Assembly: GCA_946186575.1 (NCBI GenBank)
Contig: CAMHNO010000011.1
Span: 1 to 64,000, forward strand
Length of the DNA: 64,000 nt
Direction: 5' to 3'
From: an uncultured Prevotellaceae bacterium
GTDB taxonomy: Bacteria; Bacteroidota; Bacteroidia; Bacteroidales; Muribaculaceae
This document shows, piece after piece, positions 46,865-54,461 of the stretch. Both the position numbers and the translations under genes were made by a program. Positions within the stretch are counted from its first letter, which is position 1. Every line of letters begins with the position of its first letter. The notes under the pieces were generated by a model that saw only the letters and a program-made list of their open reading frames with translations, was not told the DNA's origin and searched no databases.

Positions 46865-48712
46865 ATGAAAAAGAAACGCACAATAGAGCTACTGGCTCCT
46901 GCCAAAAACGAAGAAATTGGCATAGAAGCCATTAAGCATGGAGCCGATGCTGTCTACATTGGTGCCAACGCCTTTGGTGCCAGAGCACAGGCCGGCAACT
47001 CAATCGACTCAATCAAGCGGCTTGTAGACTTTGCCCACCAGTTTGATGCCCGCATTTATTGTACCGTGAACACACTGGTCTATGACACAGAGCTTCGTGA
47101 TGTTGAGAAGATGATTCATGAGCTATATCGGGCAGGTGTCGATGCTTTGATTGTTCAGGATATGGCACTATTGCGGCTCGACATCCCCCCAATTGCCCTT
47201 CATGCCAGCACTCAATGCGACATTCGCACTGCAGAGAAGGCTCAGTTTCTGGAACAAATGGGGTTTTCTCAACTTGTACTTGCACGAGAACTGGCGCTTG
47301 ATGAGATAAGCGATATAGCCAGCAAGGTCAAGATTCCGCTTGAGGGGTTTTGCCACGGTGCGTTGTGCGTGAGCTACAGTGGCCGTTGTCAGATTAGCCA
47401 GGCCCTGAAAGGTCGCAGTGCTAATCGCGGCGAGTGTGCACAATTCTGCCGCTTGAGCTATGATTTGGAGGATGCCGAGGGCAACACCATCGTCAAGTCG
47501 AAGCACTTGTTGTCGCTTCGCGACTTCAATGCCAGCGACCGACTGAAGCAATTGATTGATGCTGGCATCTCGTCGTTCAAGATTGAGGGGCGCCTCAAGG
47601 ACGTGGATTATGTCAAGAATGTGGTCGCCTACTATCGCAATGCTCTGGATTGCATCATCGCTGGCGATGACTCACTACAACGATCCTCATGCGGCATTTC
47701 AAGTTACACATTCACCCCATCGCTCGAGAAGAGTTTCAATCGCTCGTTCACACATTATTTCATTGATGGCCGCTTTCCCAAGAACGGAACGTCAATGGCG
47801 TCGCTCAACACTCCAAAGTCACAAGGCGAATATCTAGGTAAAATCACAAGTGCCAAGGCCAATGTTATTACAATCGACACTAAAGTCACTATGGCCAATG
47901 GCGACGGCTTGAGCTATATCAATGCCAATGGCGACTGCGACGGTTTCCGTGTCAATCGCATCGATGGTAACCGCATTATACTTAAGGAGGCTGTTGCACT
48001 GAAGCGGGGCGACAAGATTTTCAGGACACATGACAAAGCCTTTAACGACATTTTAGCTAAATCCAGTGCAACACGCAGGATTGCACTCGACTTTGAGCTG
48101 TGGAATGTTGGCAAGCAGCTGTGCCTCAGGGCCACCGACGAGAGAGGAACTGCGGTAGTTCACGCTATAACTCTCGACAGTGAACCCGAAACTGCCAAGC
48201 AGCCTCAAGTCGAGCGTCAGCGCCAAGTGTTGTCGAAGCTCGGCGACACCATCTACACAATGCGAGAGTGCAATATCAAGGGCGATTTCTTTATTCCAGC
48301 ATCAGTCCTCACCAGTCTCAGGCGCGAGACAATAGCTTTGCTCGATAAAACTCACAATATTGCCTATCAACGTGAATTGCGCAGGCAGGAAGACAAAACT
48401 GCACAATTCCCACACAAGGCACTCAGCACCGCCGACAATGTTGCCAACCACATCGCTCGCGATTTCTATTTAGAACATGGGGTGACAAGCATCGAGCCAG
48501 CAATCGAGTGCGAACGCAAGTCGGTAGCGCACAAACATCCTGTCATGACCACTCGCTATTGTCTGCGCCGCGAACTCGGAGCATGCCTCAAAGAAAAAGG
48601 GAGCCGGCAGCTCCCCTCTCCCCTATTATTGCGCACGGGCGGCCGCACTCTGCTGCAAGTTAACTGCGACTGCTCACGCTGCGAAATGACAATAACTATC
48701 ATCAACAACTAA
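46865..48712 (+). CDS. U32 peptidase-family protein (RlhA/TrhP type)
   Basis: A 615-residue protein of the U32 family. Once labelled collagenase-like, E. coli members are now known to hydroxylate RNA: TrhP acts on tRNA U34 and RlhA on 23S rRNA C2501. The family signature is in the segment FCHGALCVSYSGRC, then GECAQFCRLSYDL, with the conserved cysteines likely binding an iron-sulfur cluster. A C-terminal DUF3656-type region of about 280 residues is present, a length nearer RlhA (653) than TrhP (453). A final CDCSRC motif suggests a metal site. It starts 45 bp after a tRNA gene and right behind a hairpin. Confidence 0.88.
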   Translation: MKKKRTIELLAPAKNEEIGIEAIKHGADAVYIGANAFGARAQAGNSIDSIKRLVDFAHQFDARIYCTVNTLVYDTELRDVEKMIHELYRAGVDALIVQDMALLRLDIPPIALHASTQCDIRTAEKAQFLEQMGFSQLVLARELALDEISDIASKVKIPLEGFCHGALCVSYSGRCQISQALKGRSANRGECAQFCRLSYDLEDAEGNTIVKSKHLLSLRDFNASDRLKQLIDAGISSFKIEGRLKDVDYVKNVVAYYRNALDCIIAGDDSLQRSSCGISSYTFTPSLEKSFNRSFTHYFIDGRFPKNGTSMASLNTPKSQGEYLGKITSAKANVITIDTKVTMANGDGLSYINANGDCDGFRVNRIDGNRIILKEAVALKRGDKIFRTHDKAFNDILAKSSATRRIALDFELWNVGKQLCLRATDERGTAVVHAITLDSEPETAKQPQVERQRQVLSKLGDTIYTMRECNIKGDFFIPASVLTSLRRETIALLDKTHNIAYQRELRRQEDKTAQFPHKALSTADNVANHIARDFYLEHGVTSIEPAIECERKSVAHKHPVMTTRYCLRRELGACLKEKGSRQLPSPLLLRTGGRTLLQVNCDCSRCEMTITIINN

Positions 48713-48728
48713 GCACACTTATTTTACC

Positions 48729-48959
48729 GTGAGTTCGACGAATTTATCATTTGATAATCATTGCGTTAGCAACTCCCCCTCTAAGATAGTGGGGGTTGGG
48801 GGGGGAGTATAAAACTCTCTCATCAGGAAATCATACTCCTCAGTCGCTTTGCGACTGCTCCTTCCTCCTCTGCCCGAGAGGAGGTGCCCGTTAGGGCGGA
48901 AGAGAGGGAGCCTTAGAGGAGCAGCCTGATATACAGCCATTTATTTTCGTCGAACTCAC
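48729..48959. repeat. Element bounded by 14-bp inverted repeats, hairpin-rich, non-coding
   Basis: GTGAGTTCGACGAA (48729-48742) and its exact reverse complement (48946-48959) bound a 231-bp, GC-richer segment. Inside are ACTCCCCC with GGGGGAGT, GGAGTAT with ATACTCC, AGTCGC-ttt-GCGACT, and CCTCCTCT-gcccg-AGAGGAGG. The composition differs from the flanks. It looks like a miniature mobile or dispersed intergenic repeat. No transposase is encoded; a 60-codon open frame on the minus strand has unnatural composition and is not called as a gene. I cannot see flanking target duplications. Confidence 0.6.
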
Positions 48960-49003
48960 CTTATTTATTGCTGCCAAGATTGTGAGATAGTCATTATCTA
49001 CCT

Positions 49004-50518
49004 CTACTCTTGTCCGACATACACAGGACGAACGCTTGCACCGTTATAGCGACTATAATAGTATCCGTTTAGTGCATTCTTACCGCCGAAACCCAAAATA
49101 AAACCAAGGTCAGGTCTAACATCGTAGTCATAACCGCGAGACCAATAGAAACCTTCACTACCTACTTCCTGAACCCCATTATAAGGCCAACCAGCAGCCG
49201 GGAGGAAAACAGCTCTGCCGTTAGTGTTGCTCTTGAAAAGATATCCACCCATACCATTCACATTAGCCCACTTATATGTGCAGTTGTTCTTCAGCTCGTA
49301 TAACTGTCTCAACGCAGGCGTGCGCCACTCTGGGCCCCAATTCACAAAGGCGGCATCGTCTTCTGGTTCGAGTTCTGTCCTGTTATCGACAGTACCAAAA
49401 CTGCTGTTACAACAGTACTTAGTGATGTTATGGTCGTCGCCACTATGATACCATTTATAGTTATACTTAGCAAAATATGGTTTGGTGGTTGTTTCGCCCC
49501 AGGCGAAATAATCTCCACATTCTGTAGGGATATTGGCTCCCAGATTACAACACGCCCACTTTGTCCCCGACGGCAAGCCCAGGTCTATAATGTGCGGATG
49601 GTTGGTATCAGGACAGTACTCATTTGAGAAATATAGGTTTGAGCCGTCCCAGTTGACTTCCATGTAATAGGCATTGCCGCGCGCTTGAGTCTTATAGGAT
49701 ATCATTGCGTCGATGGTGGTGGCTGCATTTCCATTGACAACAGCTTTTAGCTTGGCATTGTCGATAGTCACATCGGCTATAATAGTTATTGGAATGTATC
49801 TCGACACTATTGTGCCAGTGCCTCCAGCAGGAATCGTGATTTCATCACTCTCGGCGTCGTTTTTCACATCTTGCTCACCTGCTATAGAACCGTCTGAGAG
49901 CAATATGGAGGCACTATAAATGTACCACCGAGAAAGCACCTGAAATCCTGAGTGCTTGAACGTGATGCTCGCGTCCGACACATTGTTGACAGATAGCACC
50001 TCATAGGCGCACAGGTGACGGAACTTCGCTTGGGTGCTGCCCTTCTTGGCAGTGAACCACATTGGTAAAATTTCATTAAATCTTTCAGAACCCTCCCGTT
50101 TAAGGTTGCACAAGGCAACCACATTCTCTCCATCTATTTGCGCTTCCACTCCCGTCACACCTATAATGTCGTAGTCCTTATCGCGGTTTACAGACTTGGG
50201 CAGCGTTACCATGAATGAGCAGGTCTTGCCGTCGCTGCTTATGCTGGAGATTACGGCTGGGCTCTCAAGCTGATACACTTTGTCGCCTTGACGGACAAAA
50301 ATATGTATCTTGTCGCCACTTTTCCACTGGGCATCAAGGTTGAAGCCGTCAGGCGATGGAACACCGTTTATAATGCTTCCAAGCCGTGAGGAAGATAAGT
50401 CGTCGGCTGGCATTGTGGCGGTAAAGGTCACCTGGCGCTTTTCAATGTCTTCTTCACATGATGAGAACAGCACCACACACGCCAATAAGGCAATTAGAGA
50501 GAGCAAATATTGTTTCAT
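49004..50518 (-). CDS. Fimbrillin-like lipoprotein with C-terminal Fib_succ_major domain
   Basis: A 504-residue lipoprotein: signal peptide and lipobox LFSSC place the acylated Cys near residue 21, so the protein is membrane-anchored. The N-terminal half (about 30-290) resembles the fimbrillin/Mfa family, with VTFTATMPAD opening and the KSGDKIHIFV strand. The C-terminal part (about 315-504) resembles the Fibrobacter succinogenes major paralogous domain: IDLGLPSGTKWACCNLGA, DYFAWGETTTK, WRTPALRQLYEL and GASVRPVY. Such modules are common on Bacteroidales surface lipoproteins and are often swapped between genes. The ATG at 50518 is used; a GTG two codons earlier is less likely. It follows the S41 lipoprotein gene by 126 bp. 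Confidence 0.8.
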   Translation of the reverse strand: MKQYLLSLIALLACVVLFSSCEEDIEKRQVTFTATMPADDLSSSRLGSIINGVPSPDGFNLDAQWKSGDKIHIFVRQGDKVYQLESPAVISSISSDGKTCSFMVTLPKSVNRDKDYDIIGVTGVEAQIDGENVVALCNLKREGSERFNEILPMWFTAKKGSTQAKFRHLCAYEVLSVNNVSDASITFKHSGFQVLSRWYIYSASILLSDGSIAGEQDVKNDAESDEITIPAGGTGTIVSRYIPITIIADVTIDNAKLKAVVNGNAATTIDAMISYKTQARGNAYYMEVNWDGSNLYFSNEYCPDTNHPHIIDLGLPSGTKWACCNLGANIPTECGDYFAWGETTTKPYFAKYNYKWYHSGDDHNITKYCCNSSFGTVDNRTELEPEDDAAFVNWGPEWRTPALRQLYELKNNCTYKWANVNGMGGYLFKSNTNGRAVFLPAAGWPYNGVQEVGSEGFYWSRGYDYDVRPDLGFILGFGGKNALNGYYYSRYNGASVRPVYVGQE

Positions 50519-50644
50519 AACCACTAATGTTATTAAATATTATTATTGTTTCGTGATCTTCTTGGTTGCGGGGATAAGTTATCCTGATTGGGAAACTCCC
50601 TCCACGGTGATAGTGCAACTTGAGTCTTTGCCACAACTCTTTAT

Positions 50645-52159
50645 CTATTGCTGGTTAATCCACTTAATGGCTTCATCGAGAGGAAAAGGAGTGATGGGAT
50701 TTACGTCGGGATAGATATAGTCGTTGCAAAACTCTTCACCTGTGCGTGTAATGACAGAAGATGTGGTCAAGATTAACTTTGAGTTAAGTGGCAAGTCGTA
50801 GGTGTTATTGCCACTAGTGTAACCTGCAGAGTGGGTGCCAAAGGTGCGCACATTGTTGAGGCCTCTAAAAGCGAGCAGCACCATCTCGGCTGCACTGGCG
50901 GTATGATTGTTCATTAGAATCGCCACAGGACAATAGATATAGCCCATCCTTTTTATATTCACATAATCGATCACATAACTAATAGTAACGGTATGTGCAT
51001 AATTACGATGATGGAAGTCTAACAAATTCTCCTCTGGAAAGAAACGATGCACTGCCGCCAACATGGGATACATATTCCCGCCTCTGTTATCTCTGAGGTC
51101 TATCACTACGCCACGCAATTCGGAGGGGATGGCATCGAGTACTTTTTGGGCATATTGGATAGACTCCCCACTCGTTCCACTAAACTGTGGGAGCTTTATG
51201 ACGAGTATGCCATCGTCTCTTTGGGTAATGGTGGGCATTTCAGCTTGCTTTGGAGTCTGACTCGTTGCGTTTGAATTGTTTACAATCAGATAGGAATGCT
51301 TGCCTCCAGCAACTGCTAGTGCTTTTCTTACAACTGCTTGAGCTTCTTCAAAAGTTTGAGGATTACTTGCCCATGCTTCGGCTTCGGCATTTTCCCACGA
51401 AATGCCAGTAGCGAACAGTCCGTTATTGTGCATGATTTCTACGGCCTTCTTCACAAATACTATCAAACTGGAATTGTCGCCCGATATTGAGTGCCAGGGA
51501 GTATACATGTCGGGCTCTGCCCATTTCACATCATTGCGCAAATAGATCTTATTGCTTAAATTCAAAACTTGCTCTGAGGTGCCGAGATGGCAGTCAAAAT
51601 AGTAAATATAGCAGTCTCCAACTGTTTTCTCCCCTTGTTCATGGTCGGCCAATGTCAGCTTGCCTTTATAATCCCTCAATATTTTATCCTTGGTTTCGGT
51701 ATTGTAAACACACACACCTATCGTGGGACATACGACAACATAATCATGAGTGGTTTGAGTAGAATAGTCATAATAATACCCTGCAAAATAACGCTCGCTG
51801 ACATAATCATCGGCAGTTATGAAATCACGGTCTCGAGTAACCAGAAAATAACCACCAGCATTCTCGACTTGGGAGCCTTCCTGACTTGCCAACTGATCCA
51901 GCTCTTTTTCCCTTTTCTCGGTCATCGAAAAAATGCAGTATTGACCAGCAGCGCGATAGGAAAACTCTTTCAGTGTCAAATTGGGTTTAACTCCATAGTA
52001 GTAACCCACATTATTCGAGAGTTTTTCAAGTTCAGTATCATTCTCTTGCGCATCAATAACATTTACGGTCACATTAACTGGGACTTCATCTTCGGAGTCA
52101 CATCCAGCAAGTGCCATAGCAATTACAATCAACAAGAAAAATAACAGTCTTTTTATCAT
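50645..52159 (-). CDS. S41 family peptidase lipoprotein
   Basis: A 504-residue lipoprotein with lipobox ALAGC near residue 19. The C-terminal half is an S41 (tail-specific/tricorn-like) protease domain: IDLRDNRGGNMYPML, then NHTASAAEM with the presumed catalytic Ser422, then FGTHSAGYTSGN. The lysine of CtpA-type enzymes is replaced in the GYTSGN segment, as in the Lys-less S41 subgroup. The N-terminal half (about 30-250) is unassigned. The likely location is the periplasmic or outer face of the membrane. It is followed on the same strand by the fimbrillin-like lipoprotein and has its own promoter box. Confidence 0.82.
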   Translation of the reverse strand: MIKRLLFFLLIVIAMALAGCDSEDEVPVNVTVNVIDAQENDTELEKLSNNVGYYYGVKPNLTLKEFSYRAAGQYCIFSMTEKREKELDQLASQEGSQVENAGGYFLVTRDRDFITADDYVSERYFAGYYYDYSTQTTHDYVVVCPTIGVCVYNTETKDKILRDYKGKLTLADHEQGEKTVGDCYIYYFDCHLGTSEQVLNLSNKIYLRNDVKWAEPDMYTPWHSISGDNSSLIVFVKKAVEIMHNNGLFATGISWENAEAEAWASNPQTFEEAQAVVRKALAVAGGKHSYLIVNNSNATSQTPKQAEMPTITQRDDGILVIKLPQFSGTSGESIQYAQKVLDAIPSELRGVVIDLRDNRGGNMYPMLAAVHRFFPEENLLDFHHRNYAHTVTISYVIDYVNIKRMGYIYCPVAILMNNHTASAAEMVLLAFRGLNNVRTFGTHSAGYTSGNNTYDLPLNSKLILTTSSVITRTGEEFCNDYIYPDVNPITPFPLDEAIKWINQQ

Positions 52160-52201
52160 AATCTAATTGCCTTTATTATTGAAAAATCTTTTTTAACGCA
52201 T

Positions 52202-52209
52202 CAAAGTTA
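52202..52209 (-). promoter_or_regulatory. Promoter -7 box for the S41 lipoprotein gene
   Basis: Minus-strand TAACTTTG, an exact TAnnTTTG match, 42 bp before the ATG at 52159. A GTTG 18 bp further upstream could be a -33 element. Confidence 0.5.
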
Positions 52210-52351
52210 ATAATAAAATCTAAAAAACAACACCTTTCGATGTCAAAATGTTAGCTCACACCAGATTATTTATAATTTCATCTATGATTATCTTTTTGAC
52301 GAGCTTCGCTCGCAACTTTTTGTAGTAACCAAGTAATCATCAATGAGCCAT

Positions 52352-52388
52352 GCAGTGATTCATGAAAAAATCATTCATGAGTCACTGC
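52352..52388. other. Long hairpin of unknown role
   Basis: GCAGTGATTCATGA (52352-52365) and TCATGAGTCACTGC (52375-52388) form a 14-bp stem with one mismatch around a 9-nt A-rich loop. It lies just downstream (on the minus strand) of the pseudogene stop at 52426 but lacks a U-run, so its terminator role is unclear. Confidence 0.4.
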
Positions 52389-52425
52389 ACGGCAATTATG
52401 AGATTAAAATCAGCTGTGATTGGAA

Positions 52426-52614
52426 TTACATGGCAAGGCGCAGGCCGCGAGTGTTGCCGCGACTGTCTGGTATAGACTTGCCGGGATTGATAATGCGGCA
52501 AGCCACAGCATAGCTGCTGAAGGCGCCACCGCGGAATGTGCGTTGAGTTCCAGTCTCGGGACCAGTGGGATTAGTCTCCTCCTCTTGACTTGCTGGGCCG
52601 TACCAGTTATAGCA
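52426..52614 (-). pseudogene. C-terminal stump of a formylglycine-generating-enzyme-like gene
   Basis: The minus strand reads 62 codons without a break: it opens CYNWYGPASQEE, continues NPTGPETGTQRTFRGGAFSS, and closes with GNTRGLRLAM and a stop. This is the end of the FGE-sulfatase (SUMF1) domain, whose canonical C-terminus is EWCxDWYG...NPxGP...RVxRGGSW...NxGFRxA. The frame is closed by TGA immediately upstream of the Cys codon, and no start codon or N-terminal domain precedes it. Thus about three quarters of the domain is missing. It is a decay or recombination product, not a functional gene. Confidence 0.75.
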
Positions 52615-52656
52615 TCATTGATGCGATATTTAAATAATAATTGATTTAAATGTTCT

Positions 52657-53451
52657 TTAAATGTTCAGATTGAATGAGTCGGCGTCGCGCCAGGCGGGGA
52701 ACTTGGTGCGGAATCGTGCGAGGTCGGCTGGTGAGAGATCGGCTTCGATGATTGGCGAAGTGCTCCTCTCCCCTATTACTTTCCCTTTGAAATCGATGAT
52801 TAGTGATGCCCCATGGGCATACTCAAGCCCCTTGGGGTCGGTGCCACAGCGGTTCACACCACACACATAGCACTCGTTCTCTATGGCCCGTGCCTGCAGG
52901 AGTGTTCGCCATGCATTAAGGCGCACCTTGGGCCAATTGGCCACCACAAGCAAAACATCGTAGGCGTTATTAACATTGCGGCAAAATACCGGGAAACGGA
53001 GGTCGTAGCACACAATGAGTTTGATGTTCATGCCACGATAACGGAAAACAGGGGCCTCGGTGTTGCCCTGATTGTAAATGTTGTGTTCTCCCGACATGGT
53101 GAAAAGGTGGCGCTTGTCGTAGAAGATTTCATCATCGTTGGGCTCAATGAAAAATGCACGGTTATAGAGCTGGCTTGCTGTACAGGCCAAGAAACTACCT
53201 GCGATGGCAACATTATAATATTGCGACAGGTCTCTAAGAAATTTAATGGTTTCGCCAGTGTTGCGCTCGGCAAGCTCTTGTGCGCTTTCATCAACAACAA
53301 AACCTGTTGTGAAGAGCTCTGGGAGCACAATCAGGTCGGTGCCATCGCTCACATTCTTGATGTTACGGCTCAGTTGCTCGAGGTTGGCATACTTGTCGGC
53401 CCAAATCACATTGTCCTCAATGAGTGCTACTCGTAAATTTCTTGATATCAT
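52657..53451 (-). CDS. Nitrilase-superfamily amidase (YafV/omega-amidase-like)
   Basis: Cytoplasmic C-N hydrolase of 264 residues. The Glu-Lys-Cys triad is complete: E in LPELFTTGF, K in YDKRHLF, and C in IVCYDLRFPVF. It is closest in type to the YafV/Nit2 omega-amidases that hydrolyse alpha-ketoglutaramate or alpha-ketosuccinamate, clearing by-products of transamination. The substrate is inferred. It lies 13 bp after the PlsC-like gene (same strand), so the two are probably co-transcribed. No promoter box is seen directly before it. Confidence 0.9.
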   Translation of the reverse strand: MISRNLRVALIEDNVIWADKYANLEQLSRNIKNVSDGTDLIVLPELFTTGFVVDESAQELAERNTGETIKFLRDLSQYYNVAIAGSFLACTASQLYNRAFFIEPNDDEIFYDKRHLFTMSGEHNIYNQGNTEAPVFRYRGMNIKLIVCYDLRFPVFCRNVNNAYDVLLVVANWPKVRLNAWRTLLQARAIENECYVCGVNRCGTDPKGLEYAHGASLIIDFKGKVIGERSTSPIIEADLSPADLARFRTKFPAWRDADSFNLNI

Positions 53452-53464
53452 GATATTCTTTTTT

Positions 53465-54025
53465 TTAGTCGGTTAGACCTGTGGTGAATTTCTCGGGAAA
53501 TTTGCCACAGCAGTCGCAATTTTGATAATAACGTTTTATAGCAATCAAGTCGGCGTCGACATCTCCGCTTGGCTCAAACAGCTTGTCAAGGCACACTATC
53601 TTCTTAGGATAGTTGAAATAGCCCAGCACGATTGGCACATGAGCATCTTTGGCAATGTAGAGGAATCCCTTGTGCCAGTGAGGATTCAAGCTTCTTGTGC
53701 CCTCGGGAGTGACAGCAACGGCGAGGTTGTCGCGCTCATTGAAAGCGTCGACCACGCCACCGGTCACATTGGTGCTGCGTTGCCTCGACACTGGCACACC
53801 ACCCAGGGCTTTAAGCAAATATTTAAGTGGGAAGAAGAACCAAGTGTCCTTCATGAGAAACTTGGCCTTCATGCCCACCGACCTGCTTGCCAGTTCGCCC
53901 ATGATGAAGTCCCAGTTGCTGGTGTGAGGAGCAACGCAGATGACACACTTTTTCACGGGCGGGATGTTCACAACGAACTTCCACCCATGATTCTTCATGA
54001 TGCGGCCAAGCAATTTGTCAAACAT
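53465..54025 (-). CDS. PlsC-like 1-acyl-glycerol-3-phosphate acyltransferase family protein
   Basis: Acyltransferase of about 186 residues with the two PlsC motifs: HTSNWD (the HX4D catalytic motif) near residue 34 and PEGTRS near residue 106. One hydrophobic segment (WFFFPLKYLLKALGG) may dip into the membrane. The protein is short and lacks a clear N-terminal anchor, so it is a family member of uncertain acceptor rather than a proven PlsC. The ATG at 54025 fits; a GTG at 54064 would add 13 residues of unlike composition. It lies between a small hypothetical gene (67 bp) and the nitrilase-family gene (13 bp). Confidence 0.85.
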   Translation of the reverse strand: MFDKLLGRIMKNHGWKFVVNIPPVKKCVICVAPHTSNWDFIMGELASRSVGMKAKFLMKDTWFFFPLKYLLKALGGVPVSRQRSTNVTGGVVDAFNERDNLAVAVTPEGTRSLNPHWHKGFLYIAKDAHVPIVLGYFNYPKKIVCLDKLFEPSGDVDADLIAIKRYYQNCDCCGKFPEKFTTGLTD

Positions 54026-54092
54026 GCAGTTCTTAATTGTAAGGGCGCTTGCCGCGATTGTCACGTCAAACGCCCTATTTTCATATCAGTTT

Positions 54093-54419
54093 TTATTTCT
54101 TTACGAGGGCATTCATCTGAGCGACAATCTTCTCGCTCTCATCTCTCATGAAGTTGCCTAAAGCTTTCTCCACGGCCTTGAAATAGGCACGGCGAGCTTT
54201 CTTGTACTCTTTGCCATTTTCAAAGTCCTTAGGCACTTTGTCGAAGTCGACCGAAACTCGCTTCACGGCCTGAGCCTGAAGTACAGCAATGTCGAGTATA
54301 ATATTATCCCAATCCTCGGGATTGGTGTTCTCAAAAGTGTTTTGAGCAAAGAAGCACTCACCTGCCATCTCGCCACAAGCGTTCTGGATGGCTTTTTTCA
54401 TTTGTCTCTTGTTTGCCAT
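54093..54419 (-). CDS. Conserved-type hypothetical protein, 108 residues
   Basis: A small soluble protein (108 residues) with no signal peptide or membrane segment. It is helical by composition, with an acidic centre (NPEDWDNIILDIAVLQ) and basic, Lys-rich ends. I do not recognise a domain. It lies 42 bp after the phosphohexomutase gene and 67 bp before the PlsC-like gene on the same strand, and codon use looks like its neighbours, so it is probably a real gene. No function is proposed. Confidence 0.7.
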   Translation of the reverse strand: MANKRQMKKAIQNACGEMAGECFFAQNTFENTNPEDWDNIILDIAVLQAQAVKRVSVDFDKVPKDFENGKEYKKARRAYFKAVEKALGNFMRDESEKIVAQMNALVKK

Positions 54420-54461
54420 AATAGAAATGTTAGTATGTTAGTTGTTAGTTTTTGTCTTTAA

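Noticed and set aside
48758-48940. A 60-codon minus-strand frame inside the inverted-repeat element
   Set aside because: It lies wholly within the hairpin-rich repeat and its composition (Pro, Arg, Gly, Leu runs) follows from the repeat; no start signal or homology that I recognise.
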